Numbered from the stretch's first letter, positions 13,701 through 23,234 are shown. The stretch: 64,000 nucleotides of DNA from Bathymodiolus brooksi (GCA_963680875.1 OY804578.1:24395101-24459100); one strand, 5' to 3'. Program-made: numbers and translations. The notes: generated by a model from the letters alone, not told the origin.

Positions 13701-16700
13701 TACTGCACGGCCCCCTGAGAGCTATAAAACTACAGCCGAAATTTAAAGTGTGTACTATGTCATAGCTCTTAGCTATTGCTTACATTCTGGTATACAAACC
13801 ATAAAAAGATCAAAGGAAAAGAATACATTCATGTTACAAAAACATATTGTATATAGATACAATTCTACATGCATACATCTAATCAAAATGAGTGCTTCCA
13901 CATCCATGTCTCTATGTCGATGTAACTAACAAAGCTAAAACGTTCAAATCTATCAAACTTAAACTTGTAAAATCATAGAAAACATTATTCGTATAGATGA
14001 CCCCTTGCTAACAATATAGACAATCTGTTGGTAAAACAATTAGTTCCAGCTAGTAATTAAATGATTAGATATTAATTAAAATAATTATATTTCATTCTGT
14101 ATTTTATTACTATTTTATGTTCGATGTTTGATTTCAACAAATTTGTGATTTATTTACTCTGGTCTTTCACGAATATCTTTATTTTCTTTAGATGTTTATA
14201 ACTAATTGATACTTAATCTGTAAATAGTATCAGTTATTATTGTTTTTGCCGTAAGAGTAATGGACTTTAGCCCATACATTCTACCATCATCGCTGGTAGT
14301 CAGTTGACTACAGGCATTTACAAACCCTGCTATTATACCACCCCTCTTGATGTGAGTAGTCTTTTTGAGAGGAACTGAATTTATGCAGGTTTTTTGTTTA
14401 TATATGTGTTGTCGTTGGAGATCTAGTTAACAGAGGTGAGAGTTGGCATTACTCGGTTCTACACTGTCACATGTTTGTGCCTGTATAACCTAGGAACTGG
14501 ATTTCCAATATGATATGTCATAGTCTTTTTGTGTACAATTGTTTTAGTTAAGAGTTGGATGTTTGTTTTGTTGATATTGGTGGAGTTGTTGACCATCACT
14601 GTTTACAATATATGCTCATAGCGCTATGTATAATACTTGTTGGTATGAAATAATGTTTTTCTTTTTTCAGTTCCATTTTTTAGCTGTCTTCGAGCCCGTT
14701 ACAATAGATTTCATACATTCCTTGCCACACCTAGACAAAGAAACATGTACTGAAGTACTACAAATGTTAGATAGCCCCAGTAGAGAAGAAAGGAACATAC
14801 AAGGGAACTATAAATATCTTCTTGTTTGTATTAACTATTAATAAGGACATTTAAGTATTTATAAGGATTAAGAAATGTAAAAAGTATATAGGCATTTTTA
14901 TTTTAATCTATCTCTCTCTATCTCTCTCTCGATCGATCGATCTCGATCTTGATCTCGATCAATAGATTAACCACATTGGTGGTGTGATGGTTAGCAAGCT
15001 CGTCTCGTGTGTGCTAAATCGTGAGTTTGAGCCCCGGTTGGGTCAAGCCAATGACTATAACATTGGTATTTACTGTTTCTCCGCTAAGCAGGCATCATTA
15101 AGAAACAAGAACAAACACTGGTTATCTCGTAGTCAGGACAATGTATCAGAGGGGAGCAACATCTCTACCTGTGGACTGCTGTTGTAGTGAACTAGCACTA
15201 TCAACATCCAACGGAGCTGGTTTGTCTTGTACAAAGCAAGCATTATCTCATGTTATAGCTGAAAAATGCTAATCTGATTTTAAACAACACCCACTCACTC
15301 ACTTTTGTGTTTAATTTATTTCATTGTATCCGATTTATTATATGATCAACATTATGCTTTGAAAGCCAAGTGCTTTTGAATTTATTTATACTGTTCACAA
15401 TAATAGAAATTGCTATTCAACACATATTGTAGACACCAAGGAAAATTGCAGTGCAATATTGTTAAATTTCCAGAATATCTTAGCACACAATTCTTAATGT
15501 TGAAAATTCTCAGAATTTGGGATTTTAAATTCGGCCATGATGTTATGATATCATGATAAAAATATATTTGATAAGCTATCCCATCATTTTCTAAATACTT
15601 TCCTTTTGATATTGATAGTAAATGAGATATATCAGAATATTTAGAGTTCGGTGGATCTTTTCCTGAGAATACAAAGGCTGGTTGTGTCACTCACTCACTC
15701 ACTCACTCACTCACTTTATTGTGAGTGAGTGAGTGAGTGACACAATATGAGTATTTTGACATGGTTTCTGTGCTAAATATATTGATTATGTGATTGCTGA
15801 ATTAATTTAGTTTTTTTCTATGATTTTTTATTCAATTTCAAAATATGTGTGGAGCCGTCGTGGTCGTGATCGTATAGTAGTTGGATTTACAATTACCTGT
15901 GTAATCAGTACCTATCTCCACTAACTTAGTGAGTTTAAATCCAACTATGGCAAGGTCTACACGATACAACATTATGTGATAAAATAAGTTTGTCAGTGAT
16001 CTGCGACAGGGTACTCTGGTTTCCTCAACCAGTAAAAATGACTGCCACGATATAACTGACATATTGTTTAAAGTGGAGTTAAACACTATAACCCTAACCC
16101 AAACCCCTAATTATGTGTTCGTTTGGAGCGAGTATGACCAGGTCTATTATTGAGTGCATACACTGATTTAACCACTTGAATTCGAGTTATCAATAGTGTA
16201 GCGTTAGTATCCTTTTAAAACTGCCATATTGTAGTGTCACATGATGATTTTGAATGATGTCACCACTCATTTTATCTGTCTATACTCTGCGTTTTTCAAG
16301 GTGGACCGGAAGAGTGCTTTATGATGTTATGGTTCGTTTGAAAGTTAGAAATTATCGCTTTTAAATTTCATTATTTAATTATATGTTGTACTGTTTTCTC
16401 ATAAATACCTTTTCTCTAACTTTGTTTATGGCTTTACAAGTTTCCTGATATTTAATATGTATGCATTTGTCTTAATATTATTTATTTTTCTATTTAGAAA
16501 TTTAGACTCAAAGAAAGCACACAGCTGTTTGATCTAGCATTTAGACATAGCTGTGGTGATCCAGAGGATGATGCTAACAATTACCTTCGTATAGTTCTGA
16601 AAATTGTAAAGTTTGTGGGAGAGATGCACAAGAGAAACTGGATCCTTAGAGATTTATGTGCTGAAAATATTTACGTAACACATGACAATGAGGTAAGCAG

Positions 16701-19700
16701 TTGTCATTCTATTAGCACATGTACAACGTATACGTAATATACGAAAATACTGTTGTGACACATTTTACCTCATTTAAAGGTTATGGCATTTTATCAAGAA
16801 AAGTTGGAAGATACCAAAGGGGTAATCAGAATCCGTAAATCGTCGAAGAACAGACAATATAATGGCCATGAGTAAAAGGACAAACAGCGATCTACAAAGC
16901 ACAACACAGAAAACTAAATATCGAGGAACACGAACTCAGCTGAAAACTGGGGGTGACAGCAGGTGCTCTTGAAGGATTAGCAGTTCCGTTGTCATTTGTG
17001 ACACATATATTCCGTGTCGGTTAACCAAGTCATGATGGTGCTGGTAAAATTCAATGACTTCAATTTAACCAATAGGAAGCCTTGATTCAGTAGCTTCTTT
17101 GGTAACAGCAACCCTCTATCAAGGATATCATGATAGAAACCATAAACAATATGTAATTCACTTTCATCAGCTTTGCTGAATATATATATAAATGGAAGTT
17201 ATGAAGTCGCCTGATAGTCATAAAGTGGGTATAAATACATGCCTTACAAATCACAAACGAACAGACAAAAACCTTCATGTATACTATTTTTTTTTCTTTT
17301 CTAATATATTATATATAATTTAATATGTTGTATATTAATATTTACTTCTCTGTAACTATATATATTTGGTTTATGAGAATACAATTCATTCATTCATTCA
17401 TATTGTTGTCTGTTGTAGGTTACTGTACCACGTTTAGGGAGAATGTTGTGGTTTGATCCCAACAATGTACTGGACGATTGTATTATAGACAGCGTCAAAC
17501 AAGATAGACAACGATGGTAATAAAAACATTGAACAAATCATTTTGTCAAGAACAGCTGAAGGTTTATCTCTTAATATTGTGTCAAAATCTAGGATGCAAC
17601 CTGAAACTTGATTCTGTACACCATTGTGATAATTACAAGAGTATGCTATTTATCGTTATTGAGAATTTTCGGCCAAATAAAGCATCCTTATATCATAGTT
17701 CAAACATTTTCCAAATCTTTTTATCAGTATCTTTTAATAATAATAAAAATCAATTCTGGTTATATCTGAGGATTGGTATTTTATTCCCATGTGGAAAAAA
17801 CTTGCATGACCACATCAGTTCACTAAGAGAGGGGGGTTTTGGTTCCATGCAAATAGTTTAACTCTGCCACTTTTAATTGAAGTGCCAGTACGAAGCCAGG
17901 AAAGTAGCTCTATATATATATAGGCAGTCATGTATTTGTATTTTATGGGGATCGATGTTGCCTCTGTCTACAATTTTTCCACTGGAATTTGGAACATTTG
18001 TATTTTTTGTTATTAATTATTATTATTTCCATTTTAATTGATGAAATATGCAAATTGGTCACCATTCATAACAAATTGGTACCGTGAATCCATTTTTCAC
18101 CTTTATTATTATGGACGACAATGCCTTTAGAGAAAATAACATTCCATAGATAGAAAGCGATGCAACATTAAGTTGTTTTATTATAGGTTACCACTTGAAG
18201 TGCTTCAGAATGGTCAGTATTCAAAAGAAGGTGATATCTATATGGTTGCCATGGTTATTTATGAGTTTTATATGGCACTTGAGATCCATGCTACAGATCC
18301 AATGGCCAGCCAGCTTGAGTGTGCACCATTTGCAAAAGTATCCAAGGAAGAGGTATAAATATTTACACATATGTAGTAGAAAAAGGGATATCACATTGTA
18401 TTGTATATTACATTGAAATATCAAGCTGTCCTGTTCCAATGTTGAACGAAAATCTGAGAAATTAACTTATTAACTAAGAATTGAATGCATTCTTTTGAAG
18501 TTTCATTGGGGTATGAAAGCGTTAACCGAAGTACATTTTCAATGAAGCGCTACCCGCTTCATGTTGAAAATGTAGTTCGATCAACGCTTTCATACCCCAA
18601 TGAAACTTCAAAAGAATGCATTCAATTCTTATAATTATATTTAAATCACACCAAAATTTAATATAGTTGAATTTTTCGTTGTGAATTTTATTTGTGTTAG
18701 ATCATTTGCTGTTGGAAATTACTACGCCATTCATTGTTTACATCTGACGTCGTCGTGGAGGCACGTGCAAGTTCGGATTTGAGTTTCATTGGGATGTGAA
18801 ACATCATTTTTATAATCATGTGACCACTTCATAACCAATCATATTGTAACATTTCAATGAAAAACGGAAGTAATGTAATTATTTTATAGTATTTATATAT
18901 TATTAGCTAGTGAAGAAAGTAGACATGTTACAAAATGTAAGTTCATCTGTTGATCATGGAGTTCATTTAACATTAGTATAATGCCCTCCACGAAGGTTTT
19001 CCTATTGTGAACTTTCCATTTATATGTAGCAATATTCCAGCAGCACCGGCATATGGAGTATGTATAGTTGATCAGATATTCCATTGCTTGTGGTTCCTAA
19101 CAGAATTTCCTTGATAGAGGATTGCTGCTAATGAGGAAGCTTCTGAATTAAGGGTACCTATTGGTTAACTTGAAGTCATCACTTACGGTCGCCATCATGA
19201 CTTGGCTTACCGTCAATGGCGTTATGGAATATCTGTATCACAAATGATTACGGATATGTCTCACTTGTCGTAAGCACTTCTCGGTCCTCTTTCCTCATTC
19301 ATGATTTATCTCCGGGTTTGTAACTATAGTAACACGACCGGCTCCACTAGTCTAGCAAGAACTGCCTATCCTTCCGGAGCACTTGAGTTCACCCTCTGCT
19401 TTTAAGTGGGATTCGTCTTGCACGATAAATAGTTTTTTTGTGTGTGGTGTTTTGTAGATCGTTGTTTGTCCTTTTAACCTTTTTCTTTTGTCCATTTTGT
19501 GGTTTGTCCTTCTTCGATTTACATATTTTGATTATCCCTTTGGTATCTTCAAACTCTTCTTTTTAGCAAGACGAGAATTGAACATGTTGAATATGACCAG
19601 TAGATTTGTATTATTCAAGATATTATTGACATGATTAATTTATTTGATGGAACAATGGTTTCTTTGCACTGCCATTTTTTGGGATATATTGCATCTATGA

Positions 19701-22700
19701 TGTGACAACCAGGTTTAGTAATGGAGTAAATAAGGGTAATAACAAAATTACTGAACTCCGAACAATCTTCCAAAGGGAAAGTCAAAACTCATAAGTATAT
19801 AAACAGACAAAATCAGTCAACAACCGGAAAACTGTGAAAACCGTAATGACCCTGACTTGGTACAGGCATTTCTAAAGAAATGGTGGGTTGAATCAGATTT
19901 TAAAGTGCGAAACCTCCTGCTTTCATTACGGCTCAAAGGTTCCGGCTGTCACTATAACAATATTTATAACAATACTGGAACAAAATAGGTAAAATTGTTG
20001 TCAAAGCAGTACCAAATTCAGTGAGGAGGGTGGAACATCTATCGTGAACCATCTCCATCAACAACCCCGAGTCACCTGAAGTATTTTAACTACGAAAGTA
20101 AATGTCAAAAACACTCTTACGTCTCACCTTGATAAAAAATATTTTTGACATTTTTGTTGACTTCCTTATCTTTATACATTTTCACTATATGAAAATCCAT
20201 CGTTTATTAATTATTATCGTCTCTACAGAGACGGAATATATTTCGACAAGATCTTGGTATCGGAATATAAACTTTTTAAGAGATCGAATAAGGCGAATCT
20301 TTTTATAGACCTGGTCCAGTAGCCTGTTTCTCAGATAAAGATGACGTTTCAGGAAATCAGAATAATTGCTACTGGCCCTTGCATAGCGAATCAATTGCAA
20401 GATGTAACACCATATGAGTATAAACATAAATCGGCTAGAAGAGGGGCACAATTTGTACCCATTGGATTAAGTGGGTAAAACTGACAATAGTCATAAAGAC
20501 TGAACAATTGTTATTATAAAACGGTACTCCCCCCACAAACATCTGACAGAACTCGATTGCAGGTCATATCCAGATGAACTTTAATATATGGATATTTATC
20601 TTAAAAAATCAATTAATCAGAGAGTTTTACGTTTGTGATGCAATAATAGAAAAAGCCTGAAAGGCGTTGTTAAGATTTTGCCAATAGCATGTTCATTAGC
20701 TGATCATGAGTTCATCTGACTGTCATATGTTAGGGGTAACGTAGTGTATTATACCAGCTGATTTAATCAGTTGACACATTGAAATACCTTCAATAAAGCA
20801 CAGAGGGCCCAGGTGGCTCAATGAGTTAGGTGGTTGGATTACCTAACAACTGATAAATTTTACCAGTTGCTTGCCCATGATCGGCAGTTCTCTCACGGCT
20901 TCTTCCACCACTAAAACTGGTTGCCATATAAACACAATAAATCAAATCAAATCAATAAAGCACAGTATATACGATTGTAGTGGTAGAAGCATAGATAATT
21001 GTTTAAATAAAAACCAAAAATACCATTTCTCCTCCTCATGCTGATAGCAATTCATATATTACTGGTTAATTTCAAAATATCACATTATTGCAGTTACTGA
21101 AATCTTTGTATAGTGGAGAGATTCAAATACAACCCATTTACTGTCCTGATTGGCTTTATGATATTCTAAAGGAGTGTTGGAATAGGGACCGTACACGTCG
21201 TCCATCAATACAGGCGATAATCAAACAATTTACTGAGAGATTAAGGTAAATAAAAAAATGTATTTTCTCTCTTTATAAAAATATTGTAATGTAAATATAA
21301 TAGGCATAATAACAGGAGACAAAAAAAAGGGCATTGATAAAAAAATCTTTATATACGAATTCAATAAAAGAATTGATGATATAAAATATCATTGAAGAAA
21401 TAAAAGTTTTTTTGCATGCTATGAAAAAGAAAATAACTAGTTCTTAGATGCTATGATTTCTATTTTTAAAATTTATTCTAATTTGTATCAGCTGATTAAT
21501 TCCCTTGATAATCAGTGGAGTGTAACAAGTTACATTAAGAGAAGCTTGGACTCATGATTAGAACTGTAACAAGCAAGAATGTAGAATAAATTATATTATT
21601 ATATTGTTAAAAAAAATAACAAAGGGCTTAAAGGACAAAATTTTTAAATAAACCATTAGTGATCACTTTCATACCTTTCAAACCTAAAGTTTTAATAGCT
21701 TGACCATGCATGTTTTTGGTTGATAACAGTTATTATGGTTTTTTTTGTTTGGTAGCTTGTTTTTATTAAAAATAGTTTTTGATCTACTTATCGAGCTGAA
21801 ATAAAGGAAATATATATCATCAATGATTGTCAAATCCAAAAAAATGATAAGCATAATCTTTAACTGGTTATCATTTGGTATCTTCAAACTCTTCTTAAAA
21901 CACATTCACATTTTTTTTCTATATTTCAGATCAACGTCCAATTTGAATTACGAGGTTTTAAATGAAACTGAGACTGATCCAGAAGTAGTCTATGAAGATC
22001 TTGAAAAAAACTCTGTACCGGTAGTCCGATATGAAAATGTTTATGAAGGAAAAGAAAAAACTGCGGAATGGCCTTTATTTGGAATCCCTAGAGAAGTAAA
22101 CCCATTCAAAACACTCAGAGATTTGAAAGGTGACATCAGTTCATTACCAGACCATTCTTCAAACACATATATACCATTCAAATGTGCAAATAGTGAAACA
22201 GATTCTGACATTAGTTGTTTTCGACACGTAAGGAGTTCAAATTCATCAGATTCCTCGTATACTTACTCTAACCCTGGATTCGTATGTGAAAACAGTATAT
22301 CATCCGGAAGTGACAATGGAGATCATTACACAGACGCACGGTCAAAAGAAACTGTATTACGAGATGATGTTAGAAACACAAACTACCATGGTAACACAGT
22401 CAGAATCAACAATAGATTGCATCAGAACACTGAACTGTTGGACGACGACAATTATTACAATTGTGATTATGATGCATCAGCATCTGAAAATGGACACAGT
22501 AAGAATGGTTCCAGTAACGACAGTTTGTGGTCAGCCAGTAGTAGTCATTGCTCATTGAATAACAAACAAAATGAGCATGAACACAGAGAGCTGGAAAACA
22601 ATGAAACACATACACTTATGTCAACCAGTGAAAATGAAATTACAGGAACCAATATTCCTTTGACCGATGGAAGTAGTGATAAGTCACAAAAACAGCCAAA

Positions 22701-23130
22701 CAATGCAAAACATAGGTCACGGCCACATCAATTTATAGCCAAGGCTACCATTGCAAACAAAGAGACAGAGCCGATGAATGATGATGATAATAGTAGTGGC
22801 AATACTTCACAGACAAGCAGCACTTATTTCATAACTTTACCATGTGCTCAATCTAGTTCCCTTGATCACGACGAACAATTACCCTCCAGATGTGTTGAAC
22901 AGTTTGAACAAGACCGTGTTTTGCAGCATAGTTCAAATATGACGTTCCAAATTGAACATGATGCTTCTATTAGACCAACACACCCCCCAAATAGCCACGA
23001 AGGGCTAGAACTTTATGAGGATTTTGAGTCTACAAGCAATGATAAATTGTTCTCTCCACCATCTACTGAGATGTGCTCTCAACCATCTACTGAGAACGAC
23101 GATTATTTGACATGTGTTTATGATGTTTAG
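3951..23130 (+). CDS. Tandem pseudokinase (two degenerate tyrosine-kinase-like domains) with phosphotyrosine-motif tail; 5' end not resolved
   Basis: Twelve exons join in one frame: 3951-4751, 5271-5449, 7180-7336, 8005-8087, 10168-10219, 11898-12007, 14671-14823, 16498-16692, 17419-17516, 18187-18352, 21094-21245, 21930-23130. This gives 1,114 residues after a split first codon. Residues 1-100 are a helical segment of unknown type. Domain 1 (about 101-375) has a GTFAGTV loop at 104-110, VVMH where VAVK is usual, HRN (232-234), DFS (251-253), APE (279-281) and DIW (293-295). Domain 2 (about 460-715) has VTID for VAVK, LRD (561-563), Asn568, RLG (581-583) for DFG, and a tyrosine-kinase-like C-lobe with CPDWLY and ECWNRD. 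Loss of the ATP lysine and the DFG aspartate in both domains predicts no catalysis. The 400-residue tail is disordered and Ser/Asn-rich, with YEVL/YEDL and YENV motifs. I see no membrane segment or signal peptide in the visible part. A scaffold or allosteric signalling role is inferred. The exact family is unknown to me; a JAK-like layout is one possibility. Confidence 0.85.
4798..5028 (+). repeat. Dispersed repeat R1, copy in intron 1
   Basis: It starts GAGTAACACGACGGGTG and contains TTTCCGGAGCACCTGAG, TTTTGTAGAT and CTGTCCTTCTTCAATTTTC. The same order of motifs recurs at 12.1, 19.3, 27.1/31.2, 38.1 and 59.4 kb, and inverted at 5.5, 16.8 and 60.7 kb. The 76-codon frame here is not a gene. 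Confidence 0.7.
5271..5449 (+). CDS. Tandem pseudokinase exon 2 (APE and DxW region, domain 1)
   Basis: Acceptor ATTCCTAG and donor GTAAGT. It encodes [17 protein letters not shown] and YEVFTHG, matching subdomains VIII-IX of tyrosine kinases. It starts after one base of a codon and ends in phase 0. Confidence 0.9.
5450..7179. other. Intron 2 contents
   Basis: It holds an inverted R1 fragment (about 5485-5580), an ATT microsatellite (about 5787-5806), an imperfect tandem duplication of about 85 bp sharing GTAGAATATTTAGCAC (about 5861-6031), and a SINE-B copy (6861-7107). No exon was seen. Confidence 0.6.
6861..7107 (-). mobile_element. SINE-B copy (tRNA-like head)
   Basis: Read on the minus strand it has a tRNA-like head, with ATCAGTGCCTATCACCAC and a B-box-like GTGAGTTCGCATCTC. 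The body ends with inverted CCACTTTCAGCAATATTTCA. Similar copies lie at 10.5 kb (same orientation) and 15.85 kb (opposite). Confidence 0.6.
7180..7336 (+). CDS. Tandem pseudokinase exon 3 (end of domain 1)
   Basis: Acceptor AACTTTCAG and donor G|GTAATG. It encodes [17 protein letters not shown] and [15 protein letters not shown], matching subdomains X-XI. The usual RP pair of subdomain XI is RL here. It ends in phase 1. Confidence 0.9.
7574..7767. mobile_element. Small MITE-like element with G/C-run inverted ends
   Basis: GACCATTTAACTTGAAGGGG at the left is matched by its inverse at the right end. Both ends are followed inward by a run of G and ATGGTTTTTT. The interior is T-rich. Just upstream a 25-bp block with CACTGTCGGAACAG is tandemly doubled (about 7476-7526). 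Confidence 0.65.
8005..8087 (+). CDS. Tandem pseudokinase exon 4 (linker)
   Basis: Acceptor TTGCTGTAG and donor GG|GTAAGT. It encodes a charged linker beginning [15 protein letters not shown]. Phase 1 in, phase 0 out. Confidence 0.8.
8125..9785 (-). mobile_element. 5'-truncated non-LTR retrotransposon (LINE), dead, antisense in intron 4
   Basis: On the minus strand the reverse transcriptase is recognisable in broken frames: [18 protein letters not shown] (motif A), [10 protein letters not shown] (motif B), [10 protein letters not shown] (motif C, YADD), then the thumb region with KRIGKYLN and a C-terminal piece with [12 protein letters not shown] and PSYLYDLIN. Frames shift near 9560, 9366 and 8890. 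The 3' end at low coordinates has an AATAAA on the minus strand. The endonuclease part is missing. The motifs resemble the jockey/CR1-like group; the clade is not certain. Confidence 0.85.
10168..10219 (+). CDS. Tandem pseudokinase exon 5 (short linker exon)
   Basis: Acceptor GTTTTGCAG and donor A|GTATGT. It encodes [17 protein letters not shown]. Phase 0 in, phase 1 out. Only 52 bp, but the phases and sites fit both neighbours. Confidence 0.75.
10516..10770 (-). mobile_element. SINE-B copy in intron 5
   Basis: It shares GTGTTTAACGTCACTTTCA, CAATATTTCAGTT, GGAGAAAACCACCGA and AGGCACTGATTGCATAG with the copy at 6861-7107. Confidence 0.6.
10771..11897. other. Rest of intron 5
   Basis: AT-rich, with only short chance frames. 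A branch/pyrimidine tract (CATTTTCTTTCAG) leads into exon 6. Confidence 0.4.
11898..12007 (+). CDS. Tandem pseudokinase exon 6 (linker into domain 2)
   Basis: Acceptor CTTTCAG and donor AAG|GTAGAT. It encodes a basic linker including [10 protein letters not shown] and ADIKAPDQP. Phase 1 in, phase 0 out. Confidence 0.8.
12115..12290 (+). repeat. Dispersed repeat R1, copy in intron 6
   Basis: It carries CCTTCCGGAACACTCGAGTT and a run matching the CAATCTTT block of other R1 copies. Confidence 0.55.
12690..13260 (-). mobile_element. 3' remnant of a second non-LTR retrotransposon
   Basis: On the minus strand, across several stops, it reads [17 protein letters not shown] and SLYDNIR. This cysteine/histidine C-terminal motif is typical of non-LTR polyproteins downstream of the reverse transcriptase. 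A TGGACAATCATGCAG end follows near 12780. No catalytic part is left. Confidence 0.6.
13261..14670. other. Rest of intron 6
   Basis: AT-rich. A short inverted repeat (about 13572-13645) pairs CGAGTTAAACGGTT with AACGGTTTAACTCG. A pyrimidine tract TTTTTCTTTTTTCAG precedes exon 7. Confidence 0.45.
14671..14823 (+). CDS. Tandem pseudokinase exon 7 (N-lobe of domain 2)
   Basis: Strong acceptor. It encodes [15 protein letters not shown], where VTID takes the place of the ATP-binding VAVK, then an acidic helix-like stretch [12 protein letters not shown]. The donor is CTT|GTTTGT, the weakest in the gene. It was chosen because it keeps phase 0 with exon 8 and no better GT lies before the stop at 14840. 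An undetected small exon between 7 and 8 cannot be excluded. Confidence 0.65.
14905..14963. repeat. CTCT/GATC microsatellite
   Basis: Runs of CTCTCTAT pass into GATCGATCGATC and GATCTCGATC. Confidence 0.8.
14970..15304 (+). mobile_element. SINE-A, tRNA-derived, copy 1
   Basis: The head has an A-box-like GTGTGATGGTTAGCAAGCTC and a B-box-like GTGAGTTTGAGCCCC. The body has TTTCTCCGCTAAGCAG and GGACTGCTGTTG, and the element ends in ACTC repeats. Copies lie at 26.6 kb (+) and 59.6-60.2 kb (-). It is not a functional tRNA: the acceptor stem does not pair and a long 3' body follows. Confidence 0.75.
15685..15745. repeat. Perfect-arm palindromic microsatellite
   Basis: TTGTGTCACTCACTCACTCA and its continuation face the inverse GAGTGAGTGAGTGACACAA across TTTATT, so one strand can fold into a hairpin. 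Confidence 0.8.
15850..16092 (+). mobile_element. SINE-B copy in intron 7
   Basis: Opposite orientation to the copies at 6.9 and 10.5 kb. It contains GTAATCAGTACCTATCTCCA, a B-box-like GAGTTTAAATCCAAC, and the inverse of the CAATATTTCAG body. Confidence 0.6.
16498..16692 (+). CDS. Tandem pseudokinase exon 8 (catalytic-loop region of domain 2)
   Basis: Acceptor TATTTAG and donor GAG|GTAAGC. It encodes [20 protein letters not shown] followed by NIYV. This matches the tyrosine-kinase catalytic loop (HRDLAARN) with His changed to Leu; the loop Asp and Asn are kept. Phase 0 both ends. Confidence 0.9.
16693..17418. other. Intron 8 contents
   Basis: An inverted R1 fragment (about 16795-16990) is followed by a repeat R2 (about 16990-17215) whose inverse lies at about 18985-19245. 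Shared blocks include AACCAAGTCATGATGG and ATCAAGGA. Confidence 0.5.
17419..17516 (+). CDS. Tandem pseudokinase exon 9 (DFG position of domain 2)
   Basis: Acceptor TGTTGTAG and donor TG|GTAATA. It encodes [15 protein letters not shown] stands where DFG is expected, so the Mg-binding Asp is missing. It ends in phase 2. The 115-codon frame that starts at the donor is intron read-through. Confidence 0.85.
17517..18186. other. Intron 9
   Basis: AT-rich; nothing recognisable beyond a short TATA run near 17912. Confidence 0.5.
18187..18352 (+). CDS. Tandem pseudokinase exon 10 (activation-segment end and helix F of domain 2)
   Basis: Acceptor TTATAG and donor GAG|GTATAA. It encodes [20 protein letters not shown] (first residue from the previous exon) and YEFYM. 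WLPLE stands for W(M/L)APE. A run of about 26 residues lies between YEFYM and the next exon, compared with about 13 in most tyrosine kinases. Phase 2 in, phase 0 out. Confidence 0.9.
18476..18630. repeat. Long hairpin in intron 10
   Basis: AAGAATTGAATGCATTCTTT at the left and its inverse at the right bound arms of about 70 bp, which include CATTGGGGTATGAAAGCGTT. The centre is GCGCTACCCGC. Near-perfect pairing. Part of the arm (TTTCATTGGGATGTGAAAC) recurs singly near 18783. Confidence 0.8.
19316..19570 (+). repeat. Dispersed repeat R1, copy in intron 10
   Basis: It contains AACTATAGTAACACGACCGG, ATCCTTCCGGAGCACTTGAG and GTTTTGTAGATCGTTGTTTG, followed by TTTGGTATCTTCAAACTCTT, the 3' border shared with other copies. 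Confidence 0.7.
20806..20945 (+). mobile_element. SINE-C, tRNA-like head
   Basis: An A-box-like GGTGGCTCAATGAGTTAGG near the start, then TTGCCCATGATCGGCAGTTC, and a tail of AAATCAAATCAAATCAATAA. Only one copy was seen in the window. Confidence 0.5.
21094..21245 (+). CDS. Tandem pseudokinase exon 11 (subdomains X-XI of domain 2)
   Basis: Acceptor TTATTGCAG and donor AG|GTAAAT. It encodes [26 protein letters not shown] and [12 protein letters not shown], a textbook tyrosine-kinase C-lobe end. It ends in phase 2. A decayed paralogue of this exon lies at about 33.38-33.60 kb on the minus strand. Confidence 0.92.
21246..21929. other. Intron 11
   Basis: AT-rich with no recognisable element. The Met at 21823 that opens a long frame lies in this intron and is not used, because the exon begins at the acceptor 21928-21929. 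Confidence 0.6.
21930..23130 (+). CDS. Tandem pseudokinase exon 12 (disordered tail with tyrosine motifs)
   Basis: Acceptor ATATTTCAG; the split Arg codon joins exon 11. The 400-residue tail is rich in Ser, Asn, Asp and Glu and has no globular domain. Near the start are YEVL, ten residues, then YEDL, which fits the ITAM spacing YxxL-x(6-12)-YxxL. YENV follows (pYxN, Grb2-SH2-like), and LYEDF and CVYDV occur near the C-terminus. Stop TAG at 23128-23130. An undisturbed 400-codon frame in such AT-rich DNA argues for selection. Confidence 0.92.
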
Positions 23131-23234
23131 CAAAGTGAATATTTCAAAGTAAAATATTTTAATATATTAATGTAAATAAGATATTTTTAATGTCTAAGCA
23201 CAACGGAACATGACAAAAAAAACCCACCTCAGGC

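Larger units (their letters stand above)
18631..21093. other. Rest of intron 10
   Basis: It holds repeat R2 (about 18985-19245, inverse of the copy near 17.1 kb), an R1 copy (19316-19570), a further diverged repeat (about 19730-19990) with GACTTGGTACAGGCATTTCT, and SINE-C (20806-20945). No exon was seen. Confidence 0.5.

Noticed and set aside
15382..15690. 102-codon minus-strand frame
   Set aside because: No family resemblance, no splice context, and it ends in a microsatellite. A decayed transposon piece is possible but cannot be shown.
17514..17861. 115-codon frame as a gene
   Set aside because: It begins at the exon 9 donor and lies in an intron; composition is that of AT-rich non-coding DNA.
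21823..21929. Met at 21823 as the start of a separate 435-residue protein
   Set aside because: The frame before 21930 is intron. The acceptor at 21928-21929 joins exon 11 in phase and completes a split Arg codon.
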